Positions 45,930 to 56,560 of a stretch of DNA of 64,000 nt are shown in pieces. Numbering within the stretch: the stretch's first letter is position 1; each line of letters begins with the position of its first letter. The position numbers and the translations under genes were made by a program. Location of the stretch: NCBI GenBank assembly GCA_963969525.1, contig OZ018392.1, forward strand, positions 35,778,936-35,842,935, read 5' to 3'. The stretch is from Ontholestes murinus. Lineage: Eukaryota > Arthropoda > Insecta > Coleoptera > Staphylinidae. Below the pieces are notes generated by a model. The model was given only the letters and a program-made list of their open reading frames with translations. It was not told the origin of the DNA and searched no databases.

Positions 45930-46385
45930 ATCATTCTTTACCTACTTCTGGATCTGGATCGAACTTGCCAAGGGTGATCAAATCATTGACCAGAGCACCT
46001 AGGCCTCACTAGGCCCGTTATGTCCCCCTGGCTGGGAAAGCCCTCCGTTGTTCTATCACTCATTTGGCCACCCAAGGTGACGAGCAAAGGACATCCCTAA
46101 TGTTGGCCTTTGTTCGGCCAGAGCTCCCCTAGCACGGACTCTCTAAGGTGCGCGAAAGCTGGGCAGGTCGTTAACACAAGTTCCACTGTCTCGTCCTCTT
46201 CTTCACATGCTCTACATATGGAAGTTTCCAGCAGACCCATAGTAAACAAGTGTTTACCTACTTTAAATAGCTTTGAAGAAATTCCTTACTATTAAAAGCC
46301 AATTATGATGGTTTTAACCGTTTTCTTGCTTAGTTCTCGTGGAACAATTTGTTTGTCATTAAGGATATTAATGAGAAGGTTACCA
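45930..46385 (-). pseudogene. I/R1-type non-LTR C-terminal zinc-finger fragment
   Basis: The minus strand reads LFKVGKHLFTMGLLETSICR, then ACEEEDETVELVLTTCPAFA. This is the C-x2-C...H/C 'zf-RVT' pattern at the end of I/R1-group ORF2 proteins, preceded by NDKQIVPRELSKKTVKT. It is GC-richer than its neighbours, lies in the opposite orientation to the surrounding element and interrupts it. The plus-strand open frame at 46110-46295 is its shadow. Confidence 0.7.
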
Positions 46386-46389
46386 TTTT

Positions 46390-46565
46390 CTAGATTTTCG
46401 ATGAAGCTATTCGTTTATATGTTCCCAGGAAAAAAAAAATAGTAGTATCTATCCAGTATGGTTCAATAAAGATTTAATACGTTTAATAAAAAGCAAAAAA
46501 ATGCACACACCAATTAAACAAAAACTTGTTCAAGATATTGAATTGACGAGGCGGATACATGATGA
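46390..46565 (+). pseudogene. Non-LTR linker fragment
   Basis: FDEAIRLYVPRKK and IYPVWFNKDLIRLIKSKK, then ELTRRIHDETP, are typical of the endonuclease-RT linker, in the same orientation as 46826-47690. Confidence 0.65.
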
Positions 46566-46825
46566 AACTCCATAACAAATTGAAATAAAACAACACAGTT
46601 GGGAGGGTTTCACATTTATTGTTGAATACTGCAACAATAAATGTGAGACCCTCCCAACTGTGTTGTTTTATTTCAAAAACTGGTTTATTTTCTCATTATG
46701 ATCATTTTAATTAGATCAATGTAAGCTTAAACCTTAAGTTTAAAGTATCATGTAAATAGGATCATTCGTTTTTGAGATAGACAGACACAAACACACACAT
46801 ACAGACAAAAAGAAATTCCAGAAAT
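46566..46825. mobile_element. Insertion with 45-bp-arm palindrome and TATCTCAAAAACGAAT cassette
   Basis: Arms 46580-46624 and 46632-46676 pair with one mismatch around a 7-nt loop. The right side (46690-46810) contains, in reverse complement, the TATCTCAAAAACGAAT plus GT-rich cassette seen at 7730-7910. It interrupts a non-LTR linker. No target duplication could be identified. Confidence 0.55.
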
Positions 46826-47690
46826 TAGTGATCCCTTGAGACAGGAAAGTAAAAGGACTAATGTTATTCCTTCATGATGGTAAAAAGTACTTGCGGGTTT
46901 TGCAAAAATTTTCTGAAACTTATAGAAACATGGAGGATAGAACACTGTTAATAACCAATGTTTTTATTCAAGATTTGCTATTTCATTACAAGAAGTTTAA
47001 ATCCTTGGTCCAGATGGTATTCCTACAATATTTATATCAAAATGTGTTTGTACTTTAGATGGACCCTTGTAAATTTTGTTTTATTATTCTATTATTAATG
47101 AAACATTTCTGGATATAAGGAAAACTAGCTTTATATTACCCGTTCATAAAACTGGTAAGAAGGAGTTGATCCCAAATTATAGGGGAGTGGCAATTCAATC
47201 CTTTATTCCAAAAATCTTCGACAAGCTACTTTCGCAGCAATTGTTCTGGCTTACTAAGGAAATCATTGACGACAAACAACACGGATTTTTCCAACATAGA
47301 CCAACCTACCCGAATTTCAAGCATCCATTTTATATGCCTTTGAGAAAATATGTCAAGCCTTATGTGATCTACACTGATTTTTCTAAGGCTTTCGATAAAG
47401 TTAAACATACCATCTTATTATCGAAAATATATGCTTATGAATTTACTGACAATGTCATAAATTTGTTTCGTTCATATTCATCTAGTCTACAACAATGCGT
47501 TCGACTTGTAAACTACGTTTTTAGTAGTATAAAGGTATTATCTGGTGAACCTCGAGGTAGCCATTGCGGTCCCTTGCTATTTTTAATTTTAATTAATGAT
47601 GATATGAAAAATTTTAAAAGTTATATCTATTCAAAATTACCTAAACCATATTTCTAATTCGTGTAAAATAAATGATTTAGATCTTTATGG
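46826..47690 (+). pseudogene. Non-LTR RT, fingers to palm
   Basis: The pre-RT starts near 46900 (FSETYRNMEDRTLLITNVFI) and changes frame near GPDGIP-type sequence at 47010. Open frame 47076-47657 has FILPVHKTGKKELIPNYRGV, IPKIFDKLLSQQL, QHGFFQHRPTYPN and IYTDFSKAFDKVKHTILLSK (first catalytic Asp). EPRGSHCGPLLFLILINDD follows, and it ends before the YADD box. The SHCGP box differs from the SILGP of the other copies, so this is another family. Confidence 0.8.
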
Positions 47691-48060
47691 TAGCAAATGT
47701 TAAGTTGTGAAATTTAAGGAATAAAAAAAACTAATTTAGTATGAATACATTATAAATAATGTATTTTTAGACAATATAAATTCTATTAAAGATTTTTGAA
47801 ATTTTCTAGATAGCTCACTTAGTTTTAGCGAGCATTTATTGTATTTTTGTAACTTGTAACCTGTATGCTTTTATGGGGGTTTTGTTCTGTATAATAGACA
47901 TCACTTTAATATTAAGACCTTAATTATTATATATAATTCCTCTGTCCGTTTATACCTTTAATATTATTCATTATTTGTTACATGCATTACATGTACTTTT
48001 TTATAAAAAGGAGATTCCGTTAATTCAGTTATTATTATTATTATTCTCTTTGGGTTTTTA
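47690..48060. other. AT-rich stretch between two related RT fragments
   Basis: Nothing coding recognised. A (TTA)n-like run at 48025-48041 resembles a non-LTR tail. Confidence 0.4.
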
Positions 48061-48064
48061 TAAT

Positions 48065-48540
48065 GTCTCCATGTCGTGGTTAGAATAATTCCTAACAGAT
48101 CGACGACTTATGACCACTTGCAACAGCTCTGATTAAATTTTTAGATTAACTAATCATGATTAACTTTAACCAGAGTATTTCTCTTGCACCGTCGGCTGAT
48201 TAAGTAACCACCGATCACAGAGTAATAATATAGAGAGTACACCTTTTTATGGGGTTTCCATTTTTATTTTCGGTTATTTTAGGCCGTAAAATTAAGAACA
48301 GTGGCACGTCTATACACATAACCTACATATAAATGACAAATGCACTTAAATAACTTCACGATTGTAAACGTCCTGAAGTTAGCGCTAAGTACTTGGTACG
48401 TTAATCGGCCAAAATCAGCTGATTAAATATTTAACGTTTTTGGGGGACTTTAATCGTAATTAAGTTTCCGTGCAAGCCGATTTTCCGTTAACCATTGATT
48501 AATTTTTTAATTATGATTAAGTAGTTGCGGTACTAGTAGG
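48065..48540. mobile_element. MITE-like element rich in TTAATC words
   Basis: The left part (TTGCAACAGCTCTGATTAAAT, then CTAATCATGATTAAC) and right part (GTTAACCATTGATTAATT, then GATTAAGTAGTTGCGG) form a loose inverted arrangement. It is GC-richer than the flanks. Ends and target duplication are not certain. Confidence 0.4.
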
Positions 48541-48562
48541 AATTAGTTTCAAGATAATTAAT

Positions 48563-48607
48563 TATATATCTAAATACATTGAAGTTAAAACTTACTTCAA
48601 TGTATTT

Positions 48608-48616
<9 letters not shown>
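48563..48616. repeat. Short inverted repeat, 23-bp arms
   Basis: TATATATCTAAATACATTGAAGT pairs with ACTTCAATGTATTTAGATATATA around an 8-nt loop, directly joined to a long TA run. Confidence 0.8.

Positions 48617-48682
<66 letters not shown>
48609..48682. repeat. (TA)n microsatellite, about 37 units
   Basis: Longest TA run in the window. RT coding starts immediately after it. Confidence 0.95.
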
Positions 48683-48685
<3 letters not shown>

Positions 48686-49450
48686 CTCGGGGCTCTCATT
48701 GTGACCCTTTACTATTTGTGCTGCCTGTAAATGATTCACAAAATGTATTTAAACATTTAAACTTTTTAGTCTATACCGATGACTTAAAATTATTCAAAAC
48801 TGTTATTTTTCCTAAGTACTGTATTGAATTGTAAAATGATTTGATAAATGTAAGCAATTGGTGCCAAAAAAACTCTAAAACATAAACAACTGCAATTCAA
48901 TCACGTTTTATAGAAGTAGAATCGCTAAAAATTGTATGAAAAATATCAACTCAATAAAGTTAGTGTGTCGGTATATTGGTTGATCAAAAATGAAATATTA
49001 CAAATCATATTTTATTTGCCTGTGATAATGCAAGAAAGTTGTATATTGTTCCCGTGTTCGGAATCACATTGAATACGTTTCTCGAATCTGGTCTCCCCAC
49101 TTCCAAGTTGATGTAAATAGAATTGAACAAGTTCAAAACAAGCGTTTCCCTGATGTAGAGTGGAGACTTGGCCAACGGCATACAATTGAGTCATATTCTA
49201 ATAATAAATGTCAGCTATATATGCAATCATAAAAGAACTTTTTTTGTATATATTTATTTCGTATACCATTGGTTATTGCCAAAATTTATTGGCTCTGTTG
49301 GATTTCTATATATCCAACTCTTCCCCTCTATTTAGGTTGAAAACCCACAACTGTAACGTTGCCTATAACAAACACCCTAACCCAAATGATAAGATGTGCC
49401 AATGACTACTCCAACTATAACTGATTCGACCTATTTGATGGCTTACTAGA
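48683..49450 (+). pseudogene. Non-LTR RT palm to C-terminus
   Basis: Begins PRGSHCDPLLFVLPVND, the same unusual SHCGP-type box as at 47575. The palm is VYTDDLKLFKT (YTDD instead of YADD). Next come SNWCQKNSKT, RVRNHIEYVSRIWSPHFQVD and NRIEQVQNKRF, and a C-terminal frame FRLKTHNCNVAYNKHPN to about 49404. Same family as 46826-47690 but a separate or rearranged copy, because the GSHCGP box occurs twice. Stops present. Confidence 0.75.
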
Positions 49451-49659
49451 TATATTTAGGAGGAAACTGCAATTTTATGGTGTTTTCCTTAGTTCTAAAG
49501 ATGTTTCTTTAATTATTATTTATGTTATATTAGTATTAATAATTAGTTAAATACTCCCTCAATAAATTTAATATTATTATCATTAGACATTAAATAATGA
49601 AACAATACTTACTGTATAATTTAAATCAGATACATTAACAAATAGCAGAAACTTTTAGA

Positions 49660-50110
49660 TCCTCCGAAAAATCTATCTTGCAGTTTGGAAGAAAAATGTC
49701 TAGAATATCTATAAAAAAGAACACAATTTTCTAGAAAATTCTGACAAAATAAAGCAGCAAATGATTGATAATTCAAAATACTAGAACTTACTGAAAAAAT
49801 CTAGAAACATTGAGAAATTTCTTTTTGTTGAAAAGGAAAATGTTTTAAGTTTATTAGGAAAATATCTAGAAAATTCGAAAAAACTATAGTAATTAGAAAG
49901 ATCAAAGATATTAAAAAGAAATTTCCAGAATAAAGTAAATCCCAGGTGAATATTAGAAATTTTGGAGTACAATTTTTTAATATTTGATGAGGTAAAGCAC
50001 AGGATGTTAAGGAATTCTTATAATATAAAAGAAAAATTTACTGGAAAATTCACTCACTCGAAAAAAATCCGATAAGATAAAAGACAAGAAAATTGCAAAA
50101 ATGGTAATTC
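49660..50110. repeat. Degenerate AT-rich dispersed repeat
   Basis: A-rich orientation: ATCTAGAAAATTCG, AAATTTCCAGAATAAAG, AATGGTAATTCCC. Abuts the endonuclease of the next element. Confidence 0.5.
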
Positions 50111-51640
50111 CCTTGTAATGGTGCGAGGGGGTCTGCAGTACACTACTTTGGATTTTCTAAATGAAATATCGATAGAAAAGAGATGTGAAATGTCAGGTAT
50201 ATTACTACATAAAACCAACACAATTATAATTGCTCTTTACAAATCTCCAAGTAGTAATTACTCCGACTTTCTTTGCATTAAAGAAAAAATGTTAGAACGT
50301 ATAAATATGTATTCGAACATTTTTTATGTGTGTGACGCCTTCAATATACGTTACAATACTGTAAACAGAGAAGCAATCGAACTATGCAATATGTTCGCCT
50401 GCTATGGATTACACAAAGCTGCTACATAAACAACTAGGAAAAACTCTTGTACAGATAACATATTTTCTAATAAATATAACAATGTCGATATAAACCAGGC
50501 GAATATAATTAATATCGGAGTATCAGATCATTCTGGAATATACACTGAAACAAAATGCAGACAAAGGGAATTAAAAACATTAGTGAAGCCAATTACAAAA
50601 TCAGGGAAAATTAACTTATATAATATTCTGAGTTGCTATGAGTGGAAGGAAGTTATGAATGACATAATAGATATAAATTTAGCTTGGTCTATTTTAATTG
50701 GTAGAATTAATTATTCTTGTACAGACGCATTTCCAGAAAGTGTTATAAAGGTAATATTCAGTGGTTTACCCCGAGTTAAAAAAATGGGAGAGACATTACA
50801 GTTGCTCTACGAGAATAAAATCAAAGGAGGAAACGAACATGCAAAAAAAACAATACTCTCAGTTTCAAAATGAATATAAGCAAGACATTAGAAACGAACA
50901 ACGAAATGCTAATGAACCGTTTATACAGTCAGCTTCCAATTACTCAAAAGCGATCTGGAACGTTATAAAAACAAACACACAAAAAAACTAGGGTATTGAT
51001 ATAAATGCAAATGATTTTAATACGTACTTTTCAAAAATAGCAGAAGCGGTAATAGTTTCAATACCAGAATGTAAGCAAGACCCGATACAAAATATGTTGA
51101 CCTATGGGAAAAAAGTGCCTTGTGTCAAAATACGAGACACCATTTTTAAACTTAAAAACAAGAGCAGTAAAGATATATACAACCTTAACATCGACTTAAT
51201 TAAAGTGGTTATTGATATAATAATATGTTCTCTCGCCTATCTTATAAACAGATCACTAAAAAGAAGAATTTTTCCAGATTTTCTGACACTAGCCAATTGT
51301 ACCAATACATAAAGGGAGATAAAAATGATAAAGATAATTATGGTTTCATTTGTATACTCCCATACTTTCAAAAGTATTTGAATATATCCTAACAGAACAA
51401 ATAATATTCTTCTTCGAATCAAATCAAATATTAACGGACTTACAATTCAACAGCAATCAGTAAGTTTATCAATTTCGTAATTGATGCTTTTAAAAATGGC
51501 GAAATTGTGATTAGTCTCCTGCTGGACTTAAGTAAGGCATTTTATTGCGTTACTCATTCAATTCTATTGAGAAAGTTGTATTTTGACAATTTTAGCCCGG
51601 AAAGTTGTAAATTATTAATGTCTTACATGACAAATACGAG

Positions 51641-51652
51641 TCAAAATATCGT
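51641..51652. repeat. Target-site duplication, left copy
   Basis: Identical to 51899-51910; flanks palindromic insertion 4. Confidence 0.75.
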
Positions 51653-51898
51653 TATAAAATAAAGCACTAAAAACCTTTCTTCACACAGTTTATTTGAAAT
51701 ACCAAATATATATATTTCGGACACAAAGTGACCATTATCAATGGTTTAATACTAATAGTATTAAACCATTGATAATGGTCACTTTGTGTCCGAAATATAT
51801 ATATTTGGTATTTCAAATAAACTGTGTGAAGAAAGGTTTTTAGTGCTTTATTTTATAATCAAGTTTATCTTCACGTAACTCATCCAATTAATTTACTA
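51653..51898. mobile_element. Palindromic insertion 4, 103-bp perfect arms, 12-bp target duplication
   Basis: 51652-51754 and 51756-51858 are perfect reverse complements around a single central base (51755), a 207-bp perfect palindrome. A single-copy tail (51859-51898, ATCTTCACGTAACTCATCC) follows. TCAAAATATCGT flanks at 51641-51652 and 51899-51910. The RT frame of the host element is continuous once the insert and one repeat are removed. The arm contains TTGATAATGGTCACTTTGTG followed by TCCGAAAT, a decayed hammerhead-like order. A diverged relative is at 24959-25106. Confidence 0.75.
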
Positions 51899-52929
51899 TC
51901 AAAATATCGTGTTTAAAAATAGTACGTCTGAGGAACTAAAAATTATAAACGTAGTACCCCAAGGGTTAATTTTAGGAGCCTTACTATTTCTTCTCTACAT
52001 CAATGATCCGCCAATACAAAGCCCAAATATATCAACAATTTTATATGTTGACGATACAGCAATCTCTGTAAAAGGTAATCAAAGAAAAGGCGGTAGAACC
52101 TACATTCTCATTAAAATCCAGTCAATCAAATCAAAATATTTCTGCTAAACTTCTAGGTGTTACTGTTGATTCACATCTGGGAAGCACATTGAATTCAATT
52201 AGAACCAAACCTGACAAGAAATGTGTACCTGTTAAAAAAATTAGCTAGATCAGTCCAACCAAAAATGATGATTCATGCGTATTAAGCATTTACCATTCAG
52301 GTATTCAATATTGCATAATCTAATGGGGACACTCTGCTATAATACATGATATATTTAAATTGCAAAGGCGAGCTATTCTGACCTTAGTAGGTCTTAAATA
52401 TAAAGCTGACTGTAGAGAACAATTTAAAGCTTTAAAAATTCTTACAGTGCCATGCATGTATGTCTTAGAGTGTCTTTTATTCACTAAACGTAACCTTAGT
52501 TATTACTCGCGTAATAAAATCTACCACTGATATGAAACTTACACTAAATATGATATACGCAATGCCAGATTACGTTTGTCAAAGGCTAAAACAGGTACTA
52601 GATACTACAGTATATTTTTTTAATATATTGCCTCGTAGTGTGCAGCAATTGCCATGTATTGTCAATTAGTTTATAAATTTTATATTTTATATATTTTACT
52701 CTTAATTCGTTCTAATACTTTTAAAAATACTATTGTATTTATAAAGTTTGGTATGTATATTTTAAATTTTTTAATATGCAATGCGTTCATTTTAGTACTT
52801 TTATATTAAATGATACTCCTATTATTTCACACTAAACTTACTATTTCCTGTCTTATATATCAAATAAGTGAAACAAATTAATCATGACGGGTGTAAAACC
52901 TATATTACTGACACTAATAAAGATTATTA

Positions 52930-54900
52930 TTAGTATTATTATTATTAAGATTTTTTAAAAGAAAACTATCAAAAACATTTGAAAATATTTGAGAGAAATT
53001 GCTGCAAATTTTCAGAATACTCTAAGAAAATTTTGTAAATTTCGAATGAAAATAAAAAGACATGATGAAAAATTTTTATCAGCAAGAGATTGTAAAAATA
53101 TTAAAGAATGTGTGTTAGAAAAGGTTAAAACTCTTGTAGAACAACTGCTTTGCTGTTGAAAATACTTGTATTTTGTTGTATTTAATCTTGTTGGAAATTT
53201 CAAAACTTCTCTTTAAAAATTCAGAGAGGAATTTGAAAATTTTTAAAAGCTAAAAGAAAATATGAACATTAGAAATAAAAACCGCTAGATTTAGAAAATA
53301 CAAATATTTCAGTACAAACGACAAAACTAGCAATATATTGTTAATAAATAGAAGAAAAATGACAGAAATCTTATAAATTCCTAAATAAATGAAAATTGTA
53401 AGAAAAACTGCTAAAATTTTGAAAAGATATTACTGCAAATTTTGAATGAAGTGGAACCAAATAAAAAAACAAAAACATATGTAAGATAGTTGCTAAATTT
53501 ATGAATTTCATGAATATCTGAAGCTCTTTAAGGCAATTTTTGCAATTTTGCAAGATAAGTTCATACTAGGTAAAACAAAAATTATGATGCATTCTTGAAA
53601 TAAAAAACTTTCATAATAAAACAACCATATATAAGAAGAAGGCGTTGCAAAAAAATCGTTTCAGAACCAATAGAAACTTGCAAAGATTAAAGCCAAATTA
53701 TAACTATTAACATATATATAGCAACATATATTAGACAATTTATAATAATTTAAAATTTATAAGAGTGATGAAAATTGAGAAACCTCGAAGAAAAACGTTG
53801 TAATTTAGGTTTGATGAAGAAAAGCACTTATTATGTTCCATATTTTTATTTTCAGTTTCCTGACACGTGTTTCGAACATTACTGTTCATTGTGTGAACTG
53901 TAATGTAGCATATCAAGTATTACCTTTGTAATTTAGGATAGTAATTTTTCAAAATATCCAACAAAACCAGCAAATGAAAGGAACAAATTAGGAATTAGAA
54001 GTTTTTAAATATTCTGGAATGATTTTAAAAAAGTCATGGAATTTAAAATATGAACATAAAACAAACAACTAAATTCCTCTTTAATTGTAGAAACTTTAAA
54101 GTAAAATTGTACCCAAAAAAAAATAAAAAATAATAAAATAAAATAAAAATTCTATTTAACAAAATGTCTCAATATTTCAGAGATCGGATTTTTTTTTAAG
54201 TATTCGAATCCTCGATGATAATTCTTAGAATTTAGATTATAAATTATTGAAGGATAATGATAAAATAAAAAAAAGAATTATATCTTGAATTTTGTAGGCG
54301 TTCACTTCGTATAATATTTTTAAAGTATAACAGAAAAACGTTCAACTTTTTAATACTACTTTTTATTTTTACACAGTTCAATACAACAAGTATTGTTCAA
54401 AAAGTATAATTAGATTGAATAATAACTTATATTCCTAGAAATGTATAGAAATCTTATTAAACATTTAGAATATAAAACAAAAATTTCAATAATTTAATAA
54501 AATTTGTTCTATTTAAATAGTCCTTAGAATACCAATAGAAATTGTTTGAAACTACCAATAAAATAAAAGAAAAATTTCTGTAAAAATTTGCTTTTCAGTT
54601 AAATTAAAAAATAAAAAAATAAGTCTGAAACCTTCTGGAATCCTCAAAGTAAATATTTGTAATAAGATAAATGAATTAGTAGAAAATTCTAGTAATGTAG
54701 AAGAACAAAAATTGTTGATTTAAAATAAGAAAGGTAAGATAATTTAAAGAGAATAAAAGAGAAATCACTGTAAATTTCTGGAAAGACCTAGCTTAAAAAT
54801 TTATTCTGACTCTATAAATCTAAAATAGAAATTATTGGAAAATTCATATTTTATAAGGCAAACAATGTTAACAAAATCTTGACAAAAATAAAGTAAAATT
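52930..54900. repeat. Degenerate AT-rich dispersed repeat (longest block)
   Basis: A-rich orientation throughout, with recurring TTTGAAAATTTTTA, AAATTTCTGGAAAG and TTCTAGAA-type words. It contains the relic at 53820-53935 and a tail-like word (GGCGTTCACTTCGT, about 54298) shared with palindromic insertion 2. Confidence 0.5.
53820..53935 (-). ncRNA. Hammerhead-like terminal repeat relic
   Basis: Minus strand: ACAATGAACAGTAATGTTC, then GAAACACGTGTC. Stem II GAAC/GTTC and stem III AC/GT around ACGT can form, with C at the cleavage position. The CUGANGA core is degraded (ACAATGA). Downstream (minus) AAGTGCTTTTCTTCATC resembles the arm end of insertion 4. It looks like a decayed solo Penelope-type terminal repeat. 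Confidence 0.45.
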
Positions 54901-55019
54901 ACGGAAGTAAATAAGGTTAAAAGTTTGCCAAATTACTTAATTCTTAGCTTTATATATTTTTAAAATAAAATTTACATATTAGATCATTAGCTGAATTGCA
55001 TAATCTTATAGCATAATTT

Positions 55020-55460
55020 CCATATGATGAAAATAAATTATTATGTAGGTACTAATTCAATTGTTTTCGTCCCTGCGGTAAAAATTATGGAATTAAGCAT
55101 TGTAAATTATCCGACGTTCAAATCTAGGAAACGGGAGGGTAAATTACAACTTTGCACAATATTATTCAAGAGAAACGGCTCGCAGCCGGGATTCCCAGGT
55201 ATATAAGGAGATTAAAATATTTTAACACGCCCGCCCACCGATAAAGCTAAAAGTTACCGGGAGTCGTAGAAATCTTCATGCAGTTCCATCACAACTCCCC
55301 TTCTACGCCATCCACAAATAAAATTTGAAACTGTGAGAGAGAGGATTGACCTCCTCGGGCAGAAATGCACCGGATATAGAGCACCGACCCCGAAAACCAC
55401 CCCGGGCCGGCTGTAGCCAATCCAGTTTTCTCCCCGGGAATTCAGCCAAAATACTCATCA
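55020..55460. other. GC-richer unique island
   Basis: Contains CCGGGAGTCGTAGAAATC, CACCCCGGGCCGGCTGTAGC and similar CG-containing words unlike any repeat in the window. A 60-codon open frame at 55024-55206 has no recognisable motif. Probably unique host non-coding DNA. Confidence 0.35.
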
Positions 55461-55722
55461 TCATAATTAGTATAAGTTTGTATAAAAAAAGTAATGAGTT
55501 ATAATTTAGTACTTGATTTTAAATTTGAATTATATTTCAAAATCTTGAAGATAATTCATTATGTAATAATTTAGTGACGTGTTTAAGAAACGATAACAAG
55601 ACGAAATAAATTACTTTATGTGTCTTGCATAATTGTTCTAAGATAACGGTACAGTAATGATCGGGGAAATTAATTTTTCTCATTAATATTCTTAATTCCA
55701 ACAAAACTTAGTCCTTAATTTA

Positions 55723-55776
<54 letters not shown>

Positions 55777-56150
55777 TCCTTGATATAATTGATAAAGTAG
55801 CTATTTGATAGAGCCGCATTAAGTTCTAGTAGGCTCCAGGTGTAGCACATTGTAAAGGCGATTGTTTTAATGGCTCAATAAATACCATAATAGTTAAAGC
55901 TCTTTGATGCAAGAGTTCTAAGAGGTGTCTAATATCTTAGACTACATAAATCTACTTACCGTGTTTATTGATAAACTCTCTATATATAAATTTAAAGAAA
56001 CAGTAATTCAGCAACAATGTTTATAAAAGTATGGAAAATCATAGTGATCTTATTTCTTTAGGGATGCATGTTAGATATAGCTTTCGGGTTACAGAAGGGT
56101 AAATGAGCGTGGGTATTAATTACTGTAACATTTCCACCTATATATTTATA
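55460..56150. other. AT-rich stretch with one microsatellite
   Basis: Nothing coding; a (TA)n run occupies 55726-55772. Confidence 0.45.
55726..55772. repeat. (TA)n microsatellite
   Basis: About 23 TA units. Confidence 0.95.
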
Positions 56151-56265
56151 ATGAAAGACGCATATACTAACATTGATGGATCCGCACGATCAATTCTTCC
56201 TTTGCTGGGTTGGGATTCGAACTCACAGACTCGACGCGCCCATGAGCAGAGTTAAAGCGGCCCCC
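56150..56265 (-). mobile_element. tRNA-derived SINE fragment
   Basis: On the minus strand a good Pol III B box, GTTCGAATCCC (56212-56222), follows GCGCGTCGAGTCTGTGA. A degraded A-box region lies near 56245. The body CAGCAAAGGAAGAATTGATC follows to about 56150. It lacks tRNA acceptor-stem pairing, so a SINE and not a tRNA gene. Confidence 0.5.
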
Positions 56266-56489
56266 AAAATTTTTTAAATTTTATTAGAAATAAGGTCGTT
56301 AGTAACTTATTTAACAAAAAATTAGTAGAAATTTTAAACTCTGACATTAAATATAGATCTTTATTGTTTTTATAAAGTTTTAATTAAAGTTCGCCCAGGG
56401 AAAAATTCGTAGTCTTTTTAGGGCAATTATTTTTAAACTGTATATATAAAATTCAACAGTCTCAAATTTTTTAGTCGAAGCATTTATTT

Positions 56490-56560
56490 TCATTTAAATT
56501 AGTTCGTTTTTTTAAAAATAATTTTACGAAGAGAATGGTTACGACCGTTAAACTTAGTGC
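56490..56560. repeat. Relic sharing the tail of palindromic insertion 3
   Basis: ATGGTTACGACCGTTA (56533-56550) differs by one base from ATGGTTGCGACCGTTA near 20001. Confidence 0.5.

Larger units (their letters stand above)
50115..52700 (+). pseudogene. Non-LTR retrotransposon ORF2, 5'-truncated, interrupted by a palindrome
   Basis: The endonuclease part (50118-50429) has SIEKRCEMSGILLHKTNTII and ALYKSPSSNYSDFL, the latter shared in pattern with RSPSGNF at 29970 (-). The SDHSG box follows at about 50525. Linker and pre-RT are at 50580-51310. RT blocks are SLLLDLSKAFYCVTHSILLR near 51520 and SYMTNTSQNIV. After a palindromic insert come VVPQGLILGALLFLLYIND and LYVDDTAISVKG (palm YVDD). The C-terminal region decays to about 52670. 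Some residues of the fingers are lost between 51310 and 51480. Confidence 0.8.

Noticed and set aside
46110..46295. Ser-rich open frame on the plus strand
   Set aside because: It is the complement of the I/R1-type zinc-finger fragment, which has clear family motifs on the minus strand.
4660..51858. All palindromes as assembly or library foldback artefacts
   Set aside because: Perfect arms made this a real worry. But unrelated arms, single-copy tails, and 12-13-bp direct repeats at four sites with restored host frames are not expected from artefacts. Read-level checking is still needed.
56205..56265. Functional tRNA gene on the minus strand
   Set aside because: Good B box but no cloverleaf can be closed; sequence continues as a SINE body.
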